64,000 nt of DNA from Stutzerimonas kunmingensis. Lineage in GTDB: Bacteria; Pseudomonadota; Gammaproteobacteria; Pseudomonadales; Pseudomonadaceae. The notes under the pieces are model-generated. The model worked only from the letters and a program-made list of their open reading frames with translations. It did not search any database and was not told where the DNA came from. Location: assembly GCF_002929225.1 (NCBI RefSeq), contig NZ_PISM01000014.1:186001-250000 (forward strand). The letters run 5' to 3'. Shown piece after piece: positions 16,263 to 24,501 of the stretch (position 1 is its first letter; each line of letters begins with the position of its first letter). The position numbers and the translations under genes are program-made.

Positions 16263-19256
16263 TCAGCAGACGTCGGCGCGCAGCTGCTCGACGGCATCTA
16301 GCAGCTGGTCCTGGGTGAAGGGCTTGGCCAGTCGCTGCAGCGGCAGCGCCGGGGTGGCCGATGGCAGTTCGGCATAACCGGACACCAGCAGGATCGGCAG
16401 CTCCGGCCGGCTTGCCCGTACCTCGGCAGCCAGTTGCGCGCCGCTCATCAGCGGCATGGCGTGGTCGGTGACGAGCATGTCGATCTGCGCCACCTGCAGC
16501 AGCTCCAGCGCCTGCGCAGCGGAGCGGGCCGTCAAGACGTGGTGGCCGGCGGCTTCGAGCATGCCGGCGGTGCCGAACAGCACCAGTTCGTCATCATCCA
16601 CGGCCAGCACGGACAGCGGACGCATGGTCCTGCGCGGGAGATCATGCGGTGACGGGTTGTGAGTCGGTTCCGCGGCTGGCTCGTCCTCCAGTGCTGGCAG
16701 CCAGATTTGCGCGGTGGTGCCGGCGCCCGGGCTGCTGCGCAGCACCAGCCGCCCGCCGGATTGCTCGGCCAGGCCATGCACCATTGACAGGCCGAGACCG
16801 GTGCCCTTGCCGACGCCCTTGGTGGTGAAGAACGGCTCGACCGCGCGCTTGAGCGTCGTCTCGTCCATGCCGGTGCCGCTGTCGCTGACATTCAGGCGAA
16901 CGTAACGCCCGGCGGCCAGGCCGTGCTGCTCGCCGGGCAGCGTCACCTGTTCGGCGACGATGAGAATGCGGCCCTCGCCAGCCATGGCGTCGCGCGCGTT
17001 GGCGGCGAGGTTGAGCAGGGCGGTTTCCAGCTGGTTGGGATCGGTCTTGACCCGCGCCAGTCGCTGCGGCAGCTCCACCTCCAGCTGGATGGTCGGGCCG
17101 AGCGAGCTGAGCAGAAGTGCCTGCATGCCTTGGATCAACTCGCGCAGATCGATCGGCGTCTTGTGCAGTTCCTGCTTTCGGGCGAACGAGAGCATGCGTG
17201 CCGTGAGCGAGGCGCCGCGTTCGGCACCAGCGCGGGCGTTGTCCACCAGGCGCAGCAGGACCGGATCGGCCGGCATGCTCCGACGCAGCAGCTCCAGGCT
17301 GCCGAGCACGGCCATGAGCAGATTGTTGAAGTCGTGGGCCATGCCGCCGGTGAGGTTGCCCAGCGCTTCCATCTTGTGCAGCTGTTGCAGCGTCTGCTCG
17401 GCGGCGACGCGCTCGCTGATATCCAGCGCCTCGGGGACCAGGGCGACGACAGTACCGTCGTCACCCAGCACCGGGCGCATGGAGAAGTCGAACGTGCGCG
17501 TGCCGCCCGGCATGTTCAGCGTCATGGTGCCGTGCTCGGTGGCGCCGGCCGCGACGCGCAGGGTCATCGCCTTCATCGCTTCCGGCATGCCGGGGGTGGC
17601 ACTGAACCAGGGCGAGTCCCAGAACGGCGTGCCCGCCAACTGATGGAAGCGTGCTTCGATGTCGGCCAGTGCCGTGGCGTTGACGTAGAGAATCGAACCG
17701 TCCGGTGCGAGCATCGCCTTGTACAGGTGCGAGGTTTCCAGCACCGCTCGGATGTTCGCCTCGCTGCGTGCCAGCGCCGCCGTGCGCTCGGCGACCTTGG
17801 CTTCGAGCTGTTCCAGGAAGCACTGCTCGCGCTGCCTGACCGCCGCAGCGGAGCGCACACGCTCGATATGTGCCCAAGAGCGGTCGGTGACTTCAGTGAG
17901 CAGGGCGAGTTCGTAGGCGCTCCAGGCACGGGGCGCGCGATCATGGATGGCCATCAGGGCGGTCAGCCGGCCTTCCTTGACCAGTGGCAAACAGATGGTG
18001 GCGGCAATATCGAGCTGCTGAAAGGTGGCAGCCTCGTCCGGTGGCAGCTGCGCACAGTGATCGTCGACGATGAAGGCTTCACCGCCACGCAGTTTGGTTA
18101 CTGCCAGTTTGCCGAATGCCTCCAACCGATAGCGTCCGACGATGCTGGTGCAGCCGGGCGCGGCCCAGTCGCCGCGGATGGTGAAGCCGTCCTGGTCGGG
18201 GTCCATGTCGGCATAGGCACAGCTCGACAGTCCCAGATGCTCGCCGAGCATGCGCGTGGTGATGCTCAGAATGGCGTCGGCGTCGACGCTGCGCGCGGTC
18301 TCCTTGGCTAGGGCATCGAGAAAGCGCAGGCGTTGTTCGTTCTCGCGCAGCGCCTGTTCGGCCTCGGCGCGCTCGGTCACGTCATAGCCTTCGACGAAGA
18401 TCCCGGCAACATTGCCATTCGCATCGGTCACCGGCTGGAAGACGAAATCCAGCAGGCGCTCTTCCTCGGCCTCTCCCTGGATGCGCTGCAGCCCGACGCG
18501 AATACCGGTGCCGACAAAGGCCATGCCGCTGCGATAGACCCGGTCGAGAATATCGATGAAGCCCTGACGCTCGACCTCCGGCAGCGCCTCGCGCACCGGC
18601 TTGCCGATGACGTCGCGCTCGCCCACCACGCGCAGATAGGCAGGGTTGGCCATCTCGAAGACATGTTCCGGGCCGCGCAACATCGCCATCAGCCCGGGTG
18701 CCTGTTCGAACATCTGTTGCAGGCGCGCCTGCTGGCCCTGCAGCTCTCGTTCGGCCAGTACCCGTTCGGTGGTTTCCACGACCAGCGCGATGACACCGGC
18801 CGGCTGCGCCTGATCGTCGAACACCGGCGAGTAGTCCAGATTCATCCAGGCACGTTCAGGCCGGCCGTTGCGGTACAGCACCAGCTCCTGGTCCTTGTAC
18901 GAAAGCGTGCCGCCCGCCAAGCCGACCTTCATCACGTTGTCGTTGAACTCGGCGACCTCCGGCCAGCCTTCGCGCACTTCCGAGCCCAGCAATTGCGGGT
19001 GCCGGCTGCCGGCGAACCCGGAGTAGGCGTCGTTATAGATCATGATGCCGCGCTCGCCCCAGAGCAGCACGATGGGCGTTGGCGAAAGCAGCAACATGGC
19101 GGTGACGGTCTTCAGGCTCGAGGGCCATTCAGCCAGAGGCCCCAGCGCCGTTGTCGACCAGTCGAAGCGGCGGATCAGCGCGCCGAGCTCTCCGCCGTCG
19201 GGGAGGAATGCGTGGCTCGAGTCGTCAGGCGAGGGGTTGTTGGCTGCTGGGTCCAT
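16263..19256 (-). CDS. Hybrid sensor histidine kinase, multi-PAS/GAF, soluble
   Basis: A 997-residue kinase with no signal peptide or clear membrane segment. In order it has a PAS-like domain (about 40-165), a second PAS (175-300), a GAF domain (310-470), a coiled linker, a PAS domain (495-620), HisKA with the phospho-accepting His in GGMAHDFNNLLMAVLG (about 640), an HATPase with NLAANARDAM, DSGTGM and GKGTGLGLSMV, and a C-terminal receiver with VDDDELVL and phospho-acceptor Asp in DHAMPLMSG. The HDFNN-type H-box is typical of multi-sensor hybrid kinases. No cognate regulator is adjacent and the stimulus is unknown. Confidence 0.9.
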   Translation of the reverse strand: MDPAANNPSPDDSSHAFLPDGGELGALIRRFDWSTTALGPLAEWPSSLKTVTAMLLLSPTPIVLLWGERGIMIYNDAYSGFAGSRHPQLLGSEVREGWPEVAEFNDNVMKVGLAGGTLSYKDQELVLYRNGRPERAWMNLDYSPVFDDQAQPAGVIALVVETTERVLAERELQGQQARLQQMFEQAPGLMAMLRGPEHVFEMANPAYLRVVGERDVIGKPVREALPEVERQGFIDILDRVYRSGMAFVGTGIRVGLQRIQGEAEEERLLDFVFQPVTDANGNVAGIFVEGYDVTERAEAEQALRENEQRLRFLDALAKETARSVDADAILSITTRMLGEHLGLSSCAYADMDPDQDGFTIRGDWAAPGCTSIVGRYRLEAFGKLAVTKLRGGEAFIVDDHCAQLPPDEAATFQQLDIAATICLPLVKEGRLTALMAIHDRAPRAWSAYELALLTEVTDRSWAHIERVRSAAAVRQREQCFLEQLEAKVAERTAALARSEANIRAVLETSHLYKAMLAPDGSILYVNATALADIEARFHQLAGTPFWDSPWFSATPGMPEAMKAMTLRVAAGATEHGTMTLNMPGGTRTFDFSMRPVLGDDGTVVALVPEALDISERVAAEQTLQQLHKMEALGNLTGGMAHDFNNLLMAVLGSLELLRRSMPADPVLLRLVDNARAGAERGASLTARMLSFARKQELHKTPIDLRELIQGMQALLLSSLGPTIQLEVELPQRLARVKTDPNQLETALLNLAANARDAMAGEGRILIVAEQVTLPGEQHGLAAGRYVRLNVSDSGTGMDETTLKRAVEPFFTTKGVGKGTGLGLSMVHGLAEQSGGRLVLRSSPGAGTTAQIWLPALEDEPAAEPTHNPSPHDLPRRTMRPLSVLAVDDDELVLFGTAGMLEAAGHHVLTARSAAQALELLQVAQIDMLVTDHAMPLMSGAQLAAEVRASRPELPILLVSGYAELPSATPALPLQRLAKPFTQDQLLDAVEQLRADVC

Positions 19257-19464
19257 CAGTAGCGATCCGTGTCCGGTGTGAAGGCAGGGCAGGGTGATTC
19301 AGCTTGAGAGCTGGTTCAACTCGGACAGCCGATAGCCCAGGAAGTCTTGCCGGCGACGCGAGCGATTGCCACATTCATTCGCTGCTGTTCGTCCTTGTAG
19401 CGGCCAGAGTACAGGGAAAAACCCGTACCATATCAACGATATGCAATGCCCACGGTGATTTCCG

Positions 19465-21435
19465 ATGCTTTCTGCCGTCAAGCGCTACAGGGCCCTGGTC
19501 GCTGGGGTGCTGCAGCGCTGTTTTCCACGTACCTCGGCCCATCTGCGCGAAGAGGACGAGCTGTTGTTTCGTCGCTGGGGCAGTGCGCCCGGCAAGACGA
19601 ACAAGGCTGCGGCCGCCAAGCGCAAGGGCAAATCTGCAGCCAAGGCCAAGCCGAAGAGCAAGTCGGAGGGGCCGGCTCGCGCTGCCGGCAAGCCGCGCAG
19701 GACGGCAGCGCAGGGGATCTACGCAGCGGCACAACTGAAGGTGGATGACGCCAAGGTTCAGGCGATGCGCGACCGCGTCGAGCAGGCGGTGGCTGCCGGG
19801 ATCATCAGCGCGCCGTCGGAGGAGCAGTGGGCGATGATCCTCAGCCGCAGCCCGGTGACGCGCGTCTTTGCCGGTGCCGGTTCCGGCAAGTCCACCACCT
19901 TGCTGCTGCGGGTGGTGTTCATGCTCTGTCACATGGGCGTCGAACCCGGGCGGCTGACCGTGATTTCCTTTACCAATGCCTCCTGCACGCAGCTGCGCGA
20001 ACAGCTGGTGCGGGTGCTGGGCTTCTGGCAGGTGCCATTCGATGCGCAGCAGGCGCGCCAGTGCGTGCGCACCTTCCACTCGGCCATGGCGCAGCTGGCG
20101 CGTGAAGTGCTCGGCACAGCGCAATGGTTCGAGCAGCTGGACGACAAGGCCGCCGCGGCGAACGAACCGGACAATCCGCTGGCCACCTCGCGCCAGCGTC
20201 CGGCGCAAACGCGTTTGCTCAAACAGGCCTATCAGCAGTGTTACGCCGAGCAGGCGACATTCCGTGAGCAGGTGCATCGGCTGCTCGACCTGCCTGCGCC
20301 GCCATCCGAAGCCGAGCAGGGCAAGCGCGCCGTGTCGAAAGCGCCAGGCGATACCTTCGCCCTTGCCGGTGAGTTCACGCCTCTGCCGCTGTACGAGGCC
20401 TTCTATGCCCAGGCGGGCTTTATCGAAAGCATCGGTATTCGCATCGATCAGCTGCAACCGGCCAGATTGCAGTGCGCGCCGCGCGAACGGGATTTCGTCG
20501 AAGCGCTGGTGAGTTTCCATGGCTATTTCCGAGCGGCGCTGCGTGGGCAGAGTCTGATGACCTTCAACGAGGCCTTTCAACAGCTTACCGAGCGTTTGGG
20601 CTCAGGCTCGGATATGCCACAGGCCAGCCTGGCTCCGTTCGAAAATCTCTTGATCGACGAGTTCCAGGATATTTCCCCGCAGATCGTCCAATGGCTGCAG
20701 GCGCTGCATCGCCATCTGGCGCGACAGAAGGGCAGCCCGAGCCTGATGGCCATCGGTGACGACCGGCAGTCGATCTACGGCTGGCGCGGCAGCTCGCCGG
20801 AGCTGTTCATGGACTTCGACAAGTACTTTCCGCGGCGCGGCGCCAAGGGCAGCGAGACGCTGCTGCTGGAAACCAACTACCGCTCCATCGAACCGGTGAT
20901 TCGCGATGGCGAGGCGGTGCTGGCCGGCGTGCAGTTCAAGCAGGCCAAGACCAGCCGGCCATGCAAACCGACGCAGCCCGGCGACCACGGGGTAAAGCTG
21001 ATCACCGGTTTCGAGCTGAACAAGGGCCTGCCGAAGTTGATCGAGGCGATCACCGCGCAGTGCGCCCATGTGGCCGAACGGCAAAGCCGCGAACGCACCG
21101 CGGTGCTGCTGCTCAGCCGGCGCAACGAGCCGTTGCGCACCATTCAGGCGCAGCTGGATCGCAAACTGCCGGTCAAGGCCTACACCATCCACCGTGCCAA
21201 GGGGTTGCAGGCCGAGGTGGCGATCATCGTCGACGACTGCGCCCCGGTGCAGCCGCACCCGCTGCGTAACGCGCTGTATGCCTACTCGGGTTTCTTCCGC
21301 AACAGCTATGACCAGGCCATGGCCGATGAAAGCCTGCGCCTGGGCTATGTGGCAATCACCCGCGGCGTCAGCCGGGTGTTCTGGTACACGCGCAAGGCCC
21401 AGGGCGCCACCGAGCGCCTGGCACGGCGTGGCTAG
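19465..21435 (+). CDS. UvrD/Rep-family SF1 DNA helicase with basic N-terminal extension
   Basis: A 656-residue superfamily 1 helicase. Walker A is FAGAGSGKSTTLL (about residue 136), Walker B is LLIDEFQDIS, motif III/IV GDDRQSIYGWRGS, then LETNYRS, motif V TIHRAKGLQAE and motif VI GYVAITRGVSRVF. Residues 47-85 are a Lys/Ala-rich low-complexity stretch not usual in UvrD or Rep. The 2B subdomain appears reduced compared with the about 720-residue housekeeping helicases. It stands alone between divergent or convergent neighbours. It could act in recombination or defence, but nothing nearby says which. Confidence 0.88.
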   Translation: MLSAVKRYRALVAGVLQRCFPRTSAHLREEDELLFRRWGSAPGKTNKAAAAKRKGKSAAKAKPKSKSEGPARAAGKPRRTAAQGIYAAAQLKVDDAKVQAMRDRVEQAVAAGIISAPSEEQWAMILSRSPVTRVFAGAGSGKSTTLLLRVVFMLCHMGVEPGRLTVISFTNASCTQLREQLVRVLGFWQVPFDAQQARQCVRTFHSAMAQLAREVLGTAQWFEQLDDKAAAANEPDNPLATSRQRPAQTRLLKQAYQQCYAEQATFREQVHRLLDLPAPPSEAEQGKRAVSKAPGDTFALAGEFTPLPLYEAFYAQAGFIESIGIRIDQLQPARLQCAPRERDFVEALVSFHGYFRAALRGQSLMTFNEAFQQLTERLGSGSDMPQASLAPFENLLIDEFQDISPQIVQWLQALHRHLARQKGSPSLMAIGDDRQSIYGWRGSSPELFMDFDKYFPRRGAKGSETLLLETNYRSIEPVIRDGEAVLAGVQFKQAKTSRPCKPTQPGDHGVKLITGFELNKGLPKLIEAITAQCAHVAERQSRERTAVLLLSRRNEPLRTIQAQLDRKLPVKAYTIHRAKGLQAEVAIIVDDCAPVQPHPLRNALYAYSGFFRNSYDQAMADESLRLGYVAITRGVSRVFWYTRKAQGATERLARRG

Positions 21436-21438
21436 GGC

Positions 21439-23160
21439 TCAGCGCAACAGCAACACGACGACTGTCACCGCCAGCAGCAGTGACAGGCCTTTCCAGAACA
21501 GCAGCGGGTTGCGCTCCAGCAGCGGTGGGCGGGCGCGGTTGAGAAACGCCGGGTTGGGCTGGCGCAGCTCGAAGACGAACTCCGACAGCTCGGCATAGCG
21601 CCGGGACGGATCGGGATGCAGCGCCTTGCCCAGCACTTCGTCGATCCATGCCGGGATATCGCGCTGCGCATGGCGCAGCGGCTGATAGCAGAGGCGTTTC
21701 TGCGCTGCAGTGGTGCGTGCCCTGGCGACGTCGGCGCCGTAGGGCAAGCGACCGCTGAGCAATTGATAGGCGATCACCGCCAGCGAATACTGATCCGAAC
21801 GCGGCGTGCCGGCCTCGCCGAGGAAGTATTCCGGCGCGGTATAGGCGGCGGTGCCGAGCAGGTTGTCCTGCGTGCCCGGTGCGTTGCGTTCGGCGAGCCC
21901 GGCGACGCGGGTCGAGCCGAAATCGATGATCTTCAGCGTGCCGGTGGCGTCGATCATCAGGTTCTGCGGGCGCAAGTCCTGATGCAGCATCTCCAGGCGG
22001 TGGAAGGCGCGCAGGCCGCGGGCGATCTGCTCGACGATGCCGCGCACGGTTTCCAGGTCCGGCTGTGGATGGTCGAGCATCCACTGCGTCAGCGTCTGGC
22101 CGTCGATGAACTCGCTCACGGTGTACAGGTAGCGGCGCTGCCGCGGCGGCGGGCAGGCCTTGACCACGTGGGGATTGTCGAGGCGGCGGGCGATCCATTC
22201 TTCCAGCAGGAAGCGCTCCAGGTAGGCGGGGTCGCCACGCAGATCGAGCGAGGGCGTCTTCAGCACCACGGTGGCGTCGCTGGCTTCGTCGACGGCCAGA
22301 TGCACATGGCTGCGGCTGCTGACATGCAGCTCACGGACGATGCGATAGCCATCGAACTGCATGCGTGGCTCCAGCAGTGGTGGAAGCGCCAGTTCGCCGA
22401 GCTGTCGCTGCATATCGTCGACGGCTTGCTCCGGCAGGCTGTCTATGCGCACCAGCTGTGCGGTGAGGTTGTCGTCGCTGCCGTTGGCCAGCGCCTGCTC
22501 GACGATCCGTCGCGCCGCCACGTCGAGGTTGTCGCCATGCTCGGCAACGAGCTGCGCCACCTCCCGCGCGCCGATGTGCTCGTAGACGCCATCGGTGGCG
22601 AGCAGGAACAGATCGCCGACCACCAGCGGCAGAGTGCGGTAGTCGATCTCCAGGTGCCGGTCGATGCCCAGCGCGCGGCCGAGGTAGCTGGTATCCGCCG
22701 ACACGCGCACGCGGTGATCTTCGGTCAGTTGTTCGAGGCCGCCGTCGCGCAGTCGATAGATGCGCGCATCGCCGACGTGGAACAGGTGCGCGCTGGCGGA
22801 CTTGAGCACCAGCGCGCTGAAGGTGCAGACATAGCCGCGGTCGCGGTCATAGCGGTGCGGGCTGTGGCGGGTCTGCGCATGCAGCCAGGAATTGATCGCC
22901 ACCAGTACCCGCTGCGCCGACTGCTTCACCGACCATGCGTCGGAGGTGCAGAAATAATCGGAAAGAAAGCTCGCCACCGCGGTTTCGCTGGCGATATGGC
23001 TGACCTCGCTGCTGCTGATGCCATCGGCCAGTGCAATGGCGATGCCCTTGCTGGCGAGCTGGGCGTCAGCCGGCACGCAGGCGCCGTGAAAGTCCTGGTT
23101 GGCCGGTTTGCGTCCGCGGTCCGAATGCTGGCCGAGGGAAATGGCGAGTTGGCTGGGCAT
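21439..23160 (-). CDS. PP2C phosphatase / Ser-Thr protein kinase fusion, membrane anchored
   Basis: A 573-residue fusion. The N-terminal PP2C domain (to about 240) contains NQDF, ALADGISSSEVSH and FLLATDGVYEHI. The kinase domain (about 260-530) has the ATP-binding Lys in VVLKTP, catalytic loop HQDLRPQNL and DFGSTR. A C-terminal hydrophobic helix (LSLLLAVTVVVLLLR) anchors it in the membrane. It follows nirB-nirD-nirC on the same strand, an arrangement I recall from P. aeruginosa (PA1782 region). ATG 23160 was chosen because the alternative start at 23190 lies inside the nirC terminator. The substrate is unknown, with a role in nitrate/nitrite assimilation plausible. Confidence 0.9.
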   Translation of the reverse strand: MPSQLAISLGQHSDRGRKPANQDFHGACVPADAQLASKGIAIALADGISSSEVSHIASETAVASFLSDYFCTSDAWSVKQSAQRVLVAINSWLHAQTRHSPHRYDRDRGYVCTFSALVLKSASAHLFHVGDARIYRLRDGGLEQLTEDHRVRVSADTSYLGRALGIDRHLEIDYRTLPLVVGDLFLLATDGVYEHIGAREVAQLVAEHGDNLDVAARRIVEQALANGSDDNLTAQLVRIDSLPEQAVDDMQRQLGELALPPLLEPRMQFDGYRIVRELHVSSRSHVHLAVDEASDATVVLKTPSLDLRGDPAYLERFLLEEWIARRLDNPHVVKACPPPRQRRYLYTVSEFIDGQTLTQWMLDHPQPDLETVRGIVEQIARGLRAFHRLEMLHQDLRPQNLMIDATGTLKIIDFGSTRVAGLAERNAPGTQDNLLGTAAYTAPEYFLGEAGTPRSDQYSLAVIAYQLLSGRLPYGADVARARTTAAQKRLCYQPLRHAQRDIPAWIDEVLGKALHPDPSRRYAELSEFVFELRQPNPAFLNRARPPLLERNPLLFWKGLSLLLAVTVVVLLLR

Positions 23161-23172
23161 GTTTATCTGCGC

Positions 23173-23206
23173 AAAAGCCCCGGCGCGCATGCGAGCCGGG
23201 GCCTTC
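23173..23206 (-). terminator. Rho-independent terminator after the nitrite channel gene
   Basis: On the minus strand the GC-rich stem GCCCCGGCTCG / CGCGCCGGGGC is followed by TTTTG, 15-45 bp after the channel stop codon. It separates nirC from the kinase gene, which would need read-through or its own promoter. Confidence 0.75.
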
Positions 23207-23219
23207 GTTCACTCCAGGG

Positions 23220-24032
23220 TCAGTAGACGGTGCGCTTGGGTGCGGTGCGCACATGGGTGGTGTAGAGCGTCAGGCCGGTGAAGGCCAGGCCGCCGACCAG
23301 GTTGCCCAGCGCGGTGGGGATCTCGTTCCAGAGCATGTAATCCATCACCGAGAAGTCGCCGCCCATGATCATCGCCGAGGGGAACAGAAACATGTTCACC
23401 ACCGAATGCTCGAAGCCCATGAAGAAGAACAGCATGATCGGCATCCACATGGCGATGACCTTGCCGCTGACCGAGGTGGAGATCATCGCGCCGACTACGC
23501 CCATCGAGACCATCCAGTTGCAGAGCATGCCGCGCAGAAAGATGGTCGCCCAGCCCGCTGCACCGAACTCGGCGTAGCCCAGCGTGCGTGCCTCACCAAT
23601 GTGCGAGATCTTCTCGCCGATCGGCCCCGGGTCGGTGGAAAAGCCCATGGTGAAGACGAAGGCCATCATGAAGGCAACCACCAGCGCACCGGCGAAGTTG
23701 CCGAGAAATACCCAGCCCCAGTTGCGCAGAATGCCGCTCACGGTCACGCCAGGACGGCGGTCGAGCAGGGCCAGCGGAGTGAGCATGAATACCCCCGTGA
23801 GCAGGTCGAAGCCCATCAGGTAAAGCATGATGAAACCGACCGGAAACAGCATCGCGCCGACCAGCGGCGAGCCGGTCTGCACGGTCACGGCCACGGCGAA
23901 CACCGCGGCGAGGGAGAGGATGGCGCCAGCCATGAAGGCGCGGATCAGTGTGTCGCGGGTGGACATGAAGATCTTCGATTCACCGGCGTCCACCATCTTG
24001 GTGACGAACTCGGAGGGGATGATGTAGGACAT
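23220..24032 (-). CDS. nirC: Formate/nitrite transporter family protein (NirC-like nitrite channel)
   Basis: A 270-residue inner-membrane channel of the FocA/NirC family with six predicted helices. Family features are AGAILSLAAVFAV, TGSPLVGAMLFPVGFIML, FDLLTGVFML, NWGWVFLGNFAGAL, and GMLCNWMVSMGV plus GFEHSVVNMF around the re-entrant loops. Co-location with nirBD argues for nitrite uptake rather than formate. GAGAGAAA precedes the start. The 85-bp gap to nirD contains a GC hairpin near 24090-24116. Confidence 0.9.
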   Translation of the reverse strand: MSYIIPSEFVTKMVDAGESKIFMSTRDTLIRAFMAGAILSLAAVFAVAVTVQTGSPLVGAMLFPVGFIMLYLMGFDLLTGVFMLTPLALLDRRPGVTVSGILRNWGWVFLGNFAGALVVAFMMAFVFTMGFSTDPGPIGEKISHIGEARTLGYAEFGAAGWATIFLRGMLCNWMVSMGVVGAMISTSVSGKVIAMWMPIMLFFFMGFEHSVVNMFLFPSAMIMGGDFSVMDYMLWNEIPTALGNLVGGLAFTGLTLYTTHVRTAPKRTVY

Positions 24033-24117
24033 GGCGGGTTTCTCTCGAATAGTTGGCAGAAGCTTTTAAATTCGGTGTTTCCGGGCGCCGCCGACAGCAC
24101 GCGCGGCGGCGCGGAAC

Positions 24118-24501
24118 TCAGACGAGGCCGATCTCGACGGCATCGCCGTTGAGGCGTGCCGGCCAGACGCGCAGGCTTTGTTCGGGGTATTCCATGCAGG
24201 TGCCATCGGCGAGGCGGAAGTGCTGTTTGTACAGCGGCGACGCGATCACCAGCTCACCCTTGAGGTTGCCGACGATGCCGCGACCGATCACGTTGGCGCC
24301 GGACTTGGGGTCGCGATTGTCGATGGCGAACAGCTGCTCGCCTTCCGGGTTTTCGGGCAGGTGGAACAGCGCCACCTGGGCGCCTTCGTGCCAGGCCACT
24401 ACACCAGAATTGGCGACCAGATCGGCACGGCTGCACAGTGCCTGCCAGGCCGCCGGGGCTGCGGAACGGGAGTCGAGACGAACGACGTTGGACTGGCTCA
24501 T
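24118..24501 (-). CDS. nirD: Assimilatory nitrite reductase small subunit NirD
   Basis: A 127-residue small subunit of NAD(P)H nitrite reductase, a Rieske-like fold. The Rieske Cys/His pairs are absent, as usual for NirD. Visible features are DLVANSGVVAWHEGAQVALF, AIDNRDPKSGANVIGRGIVG and SPLYKQHFRLADGTCMEYPEQSL. ATG 24501 overlaps the nirB stop (ATGA), implying translational coupling. The longer open frame upstream is a shadow of nirB. Confidence 0.95.
   Translation of the reverse strand: MSQSNVVRLDSRSAAPAAWQALCSRADLVANSGVVAWHEGAQVALFHLPENPEGEQLFAIDNRDPKSGANVIGRGIVGNLKGELVIASPLYKQHFRLADGTCMEYPEQSLRVWPARLNGDAVEIGLV

Noticed and set aside
19429-19443. CATATC-AAC-GATATG dyad before the helicase gene
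   Set aside because: Six-base arms are too short to call an operator without further support.
21616-23226. 536-codon plus-strand frame opposite the PP2C/kinase gene
   Set aside because: The minus strand has complete phosphatase and kinase motifs; the plus frame is compositional.
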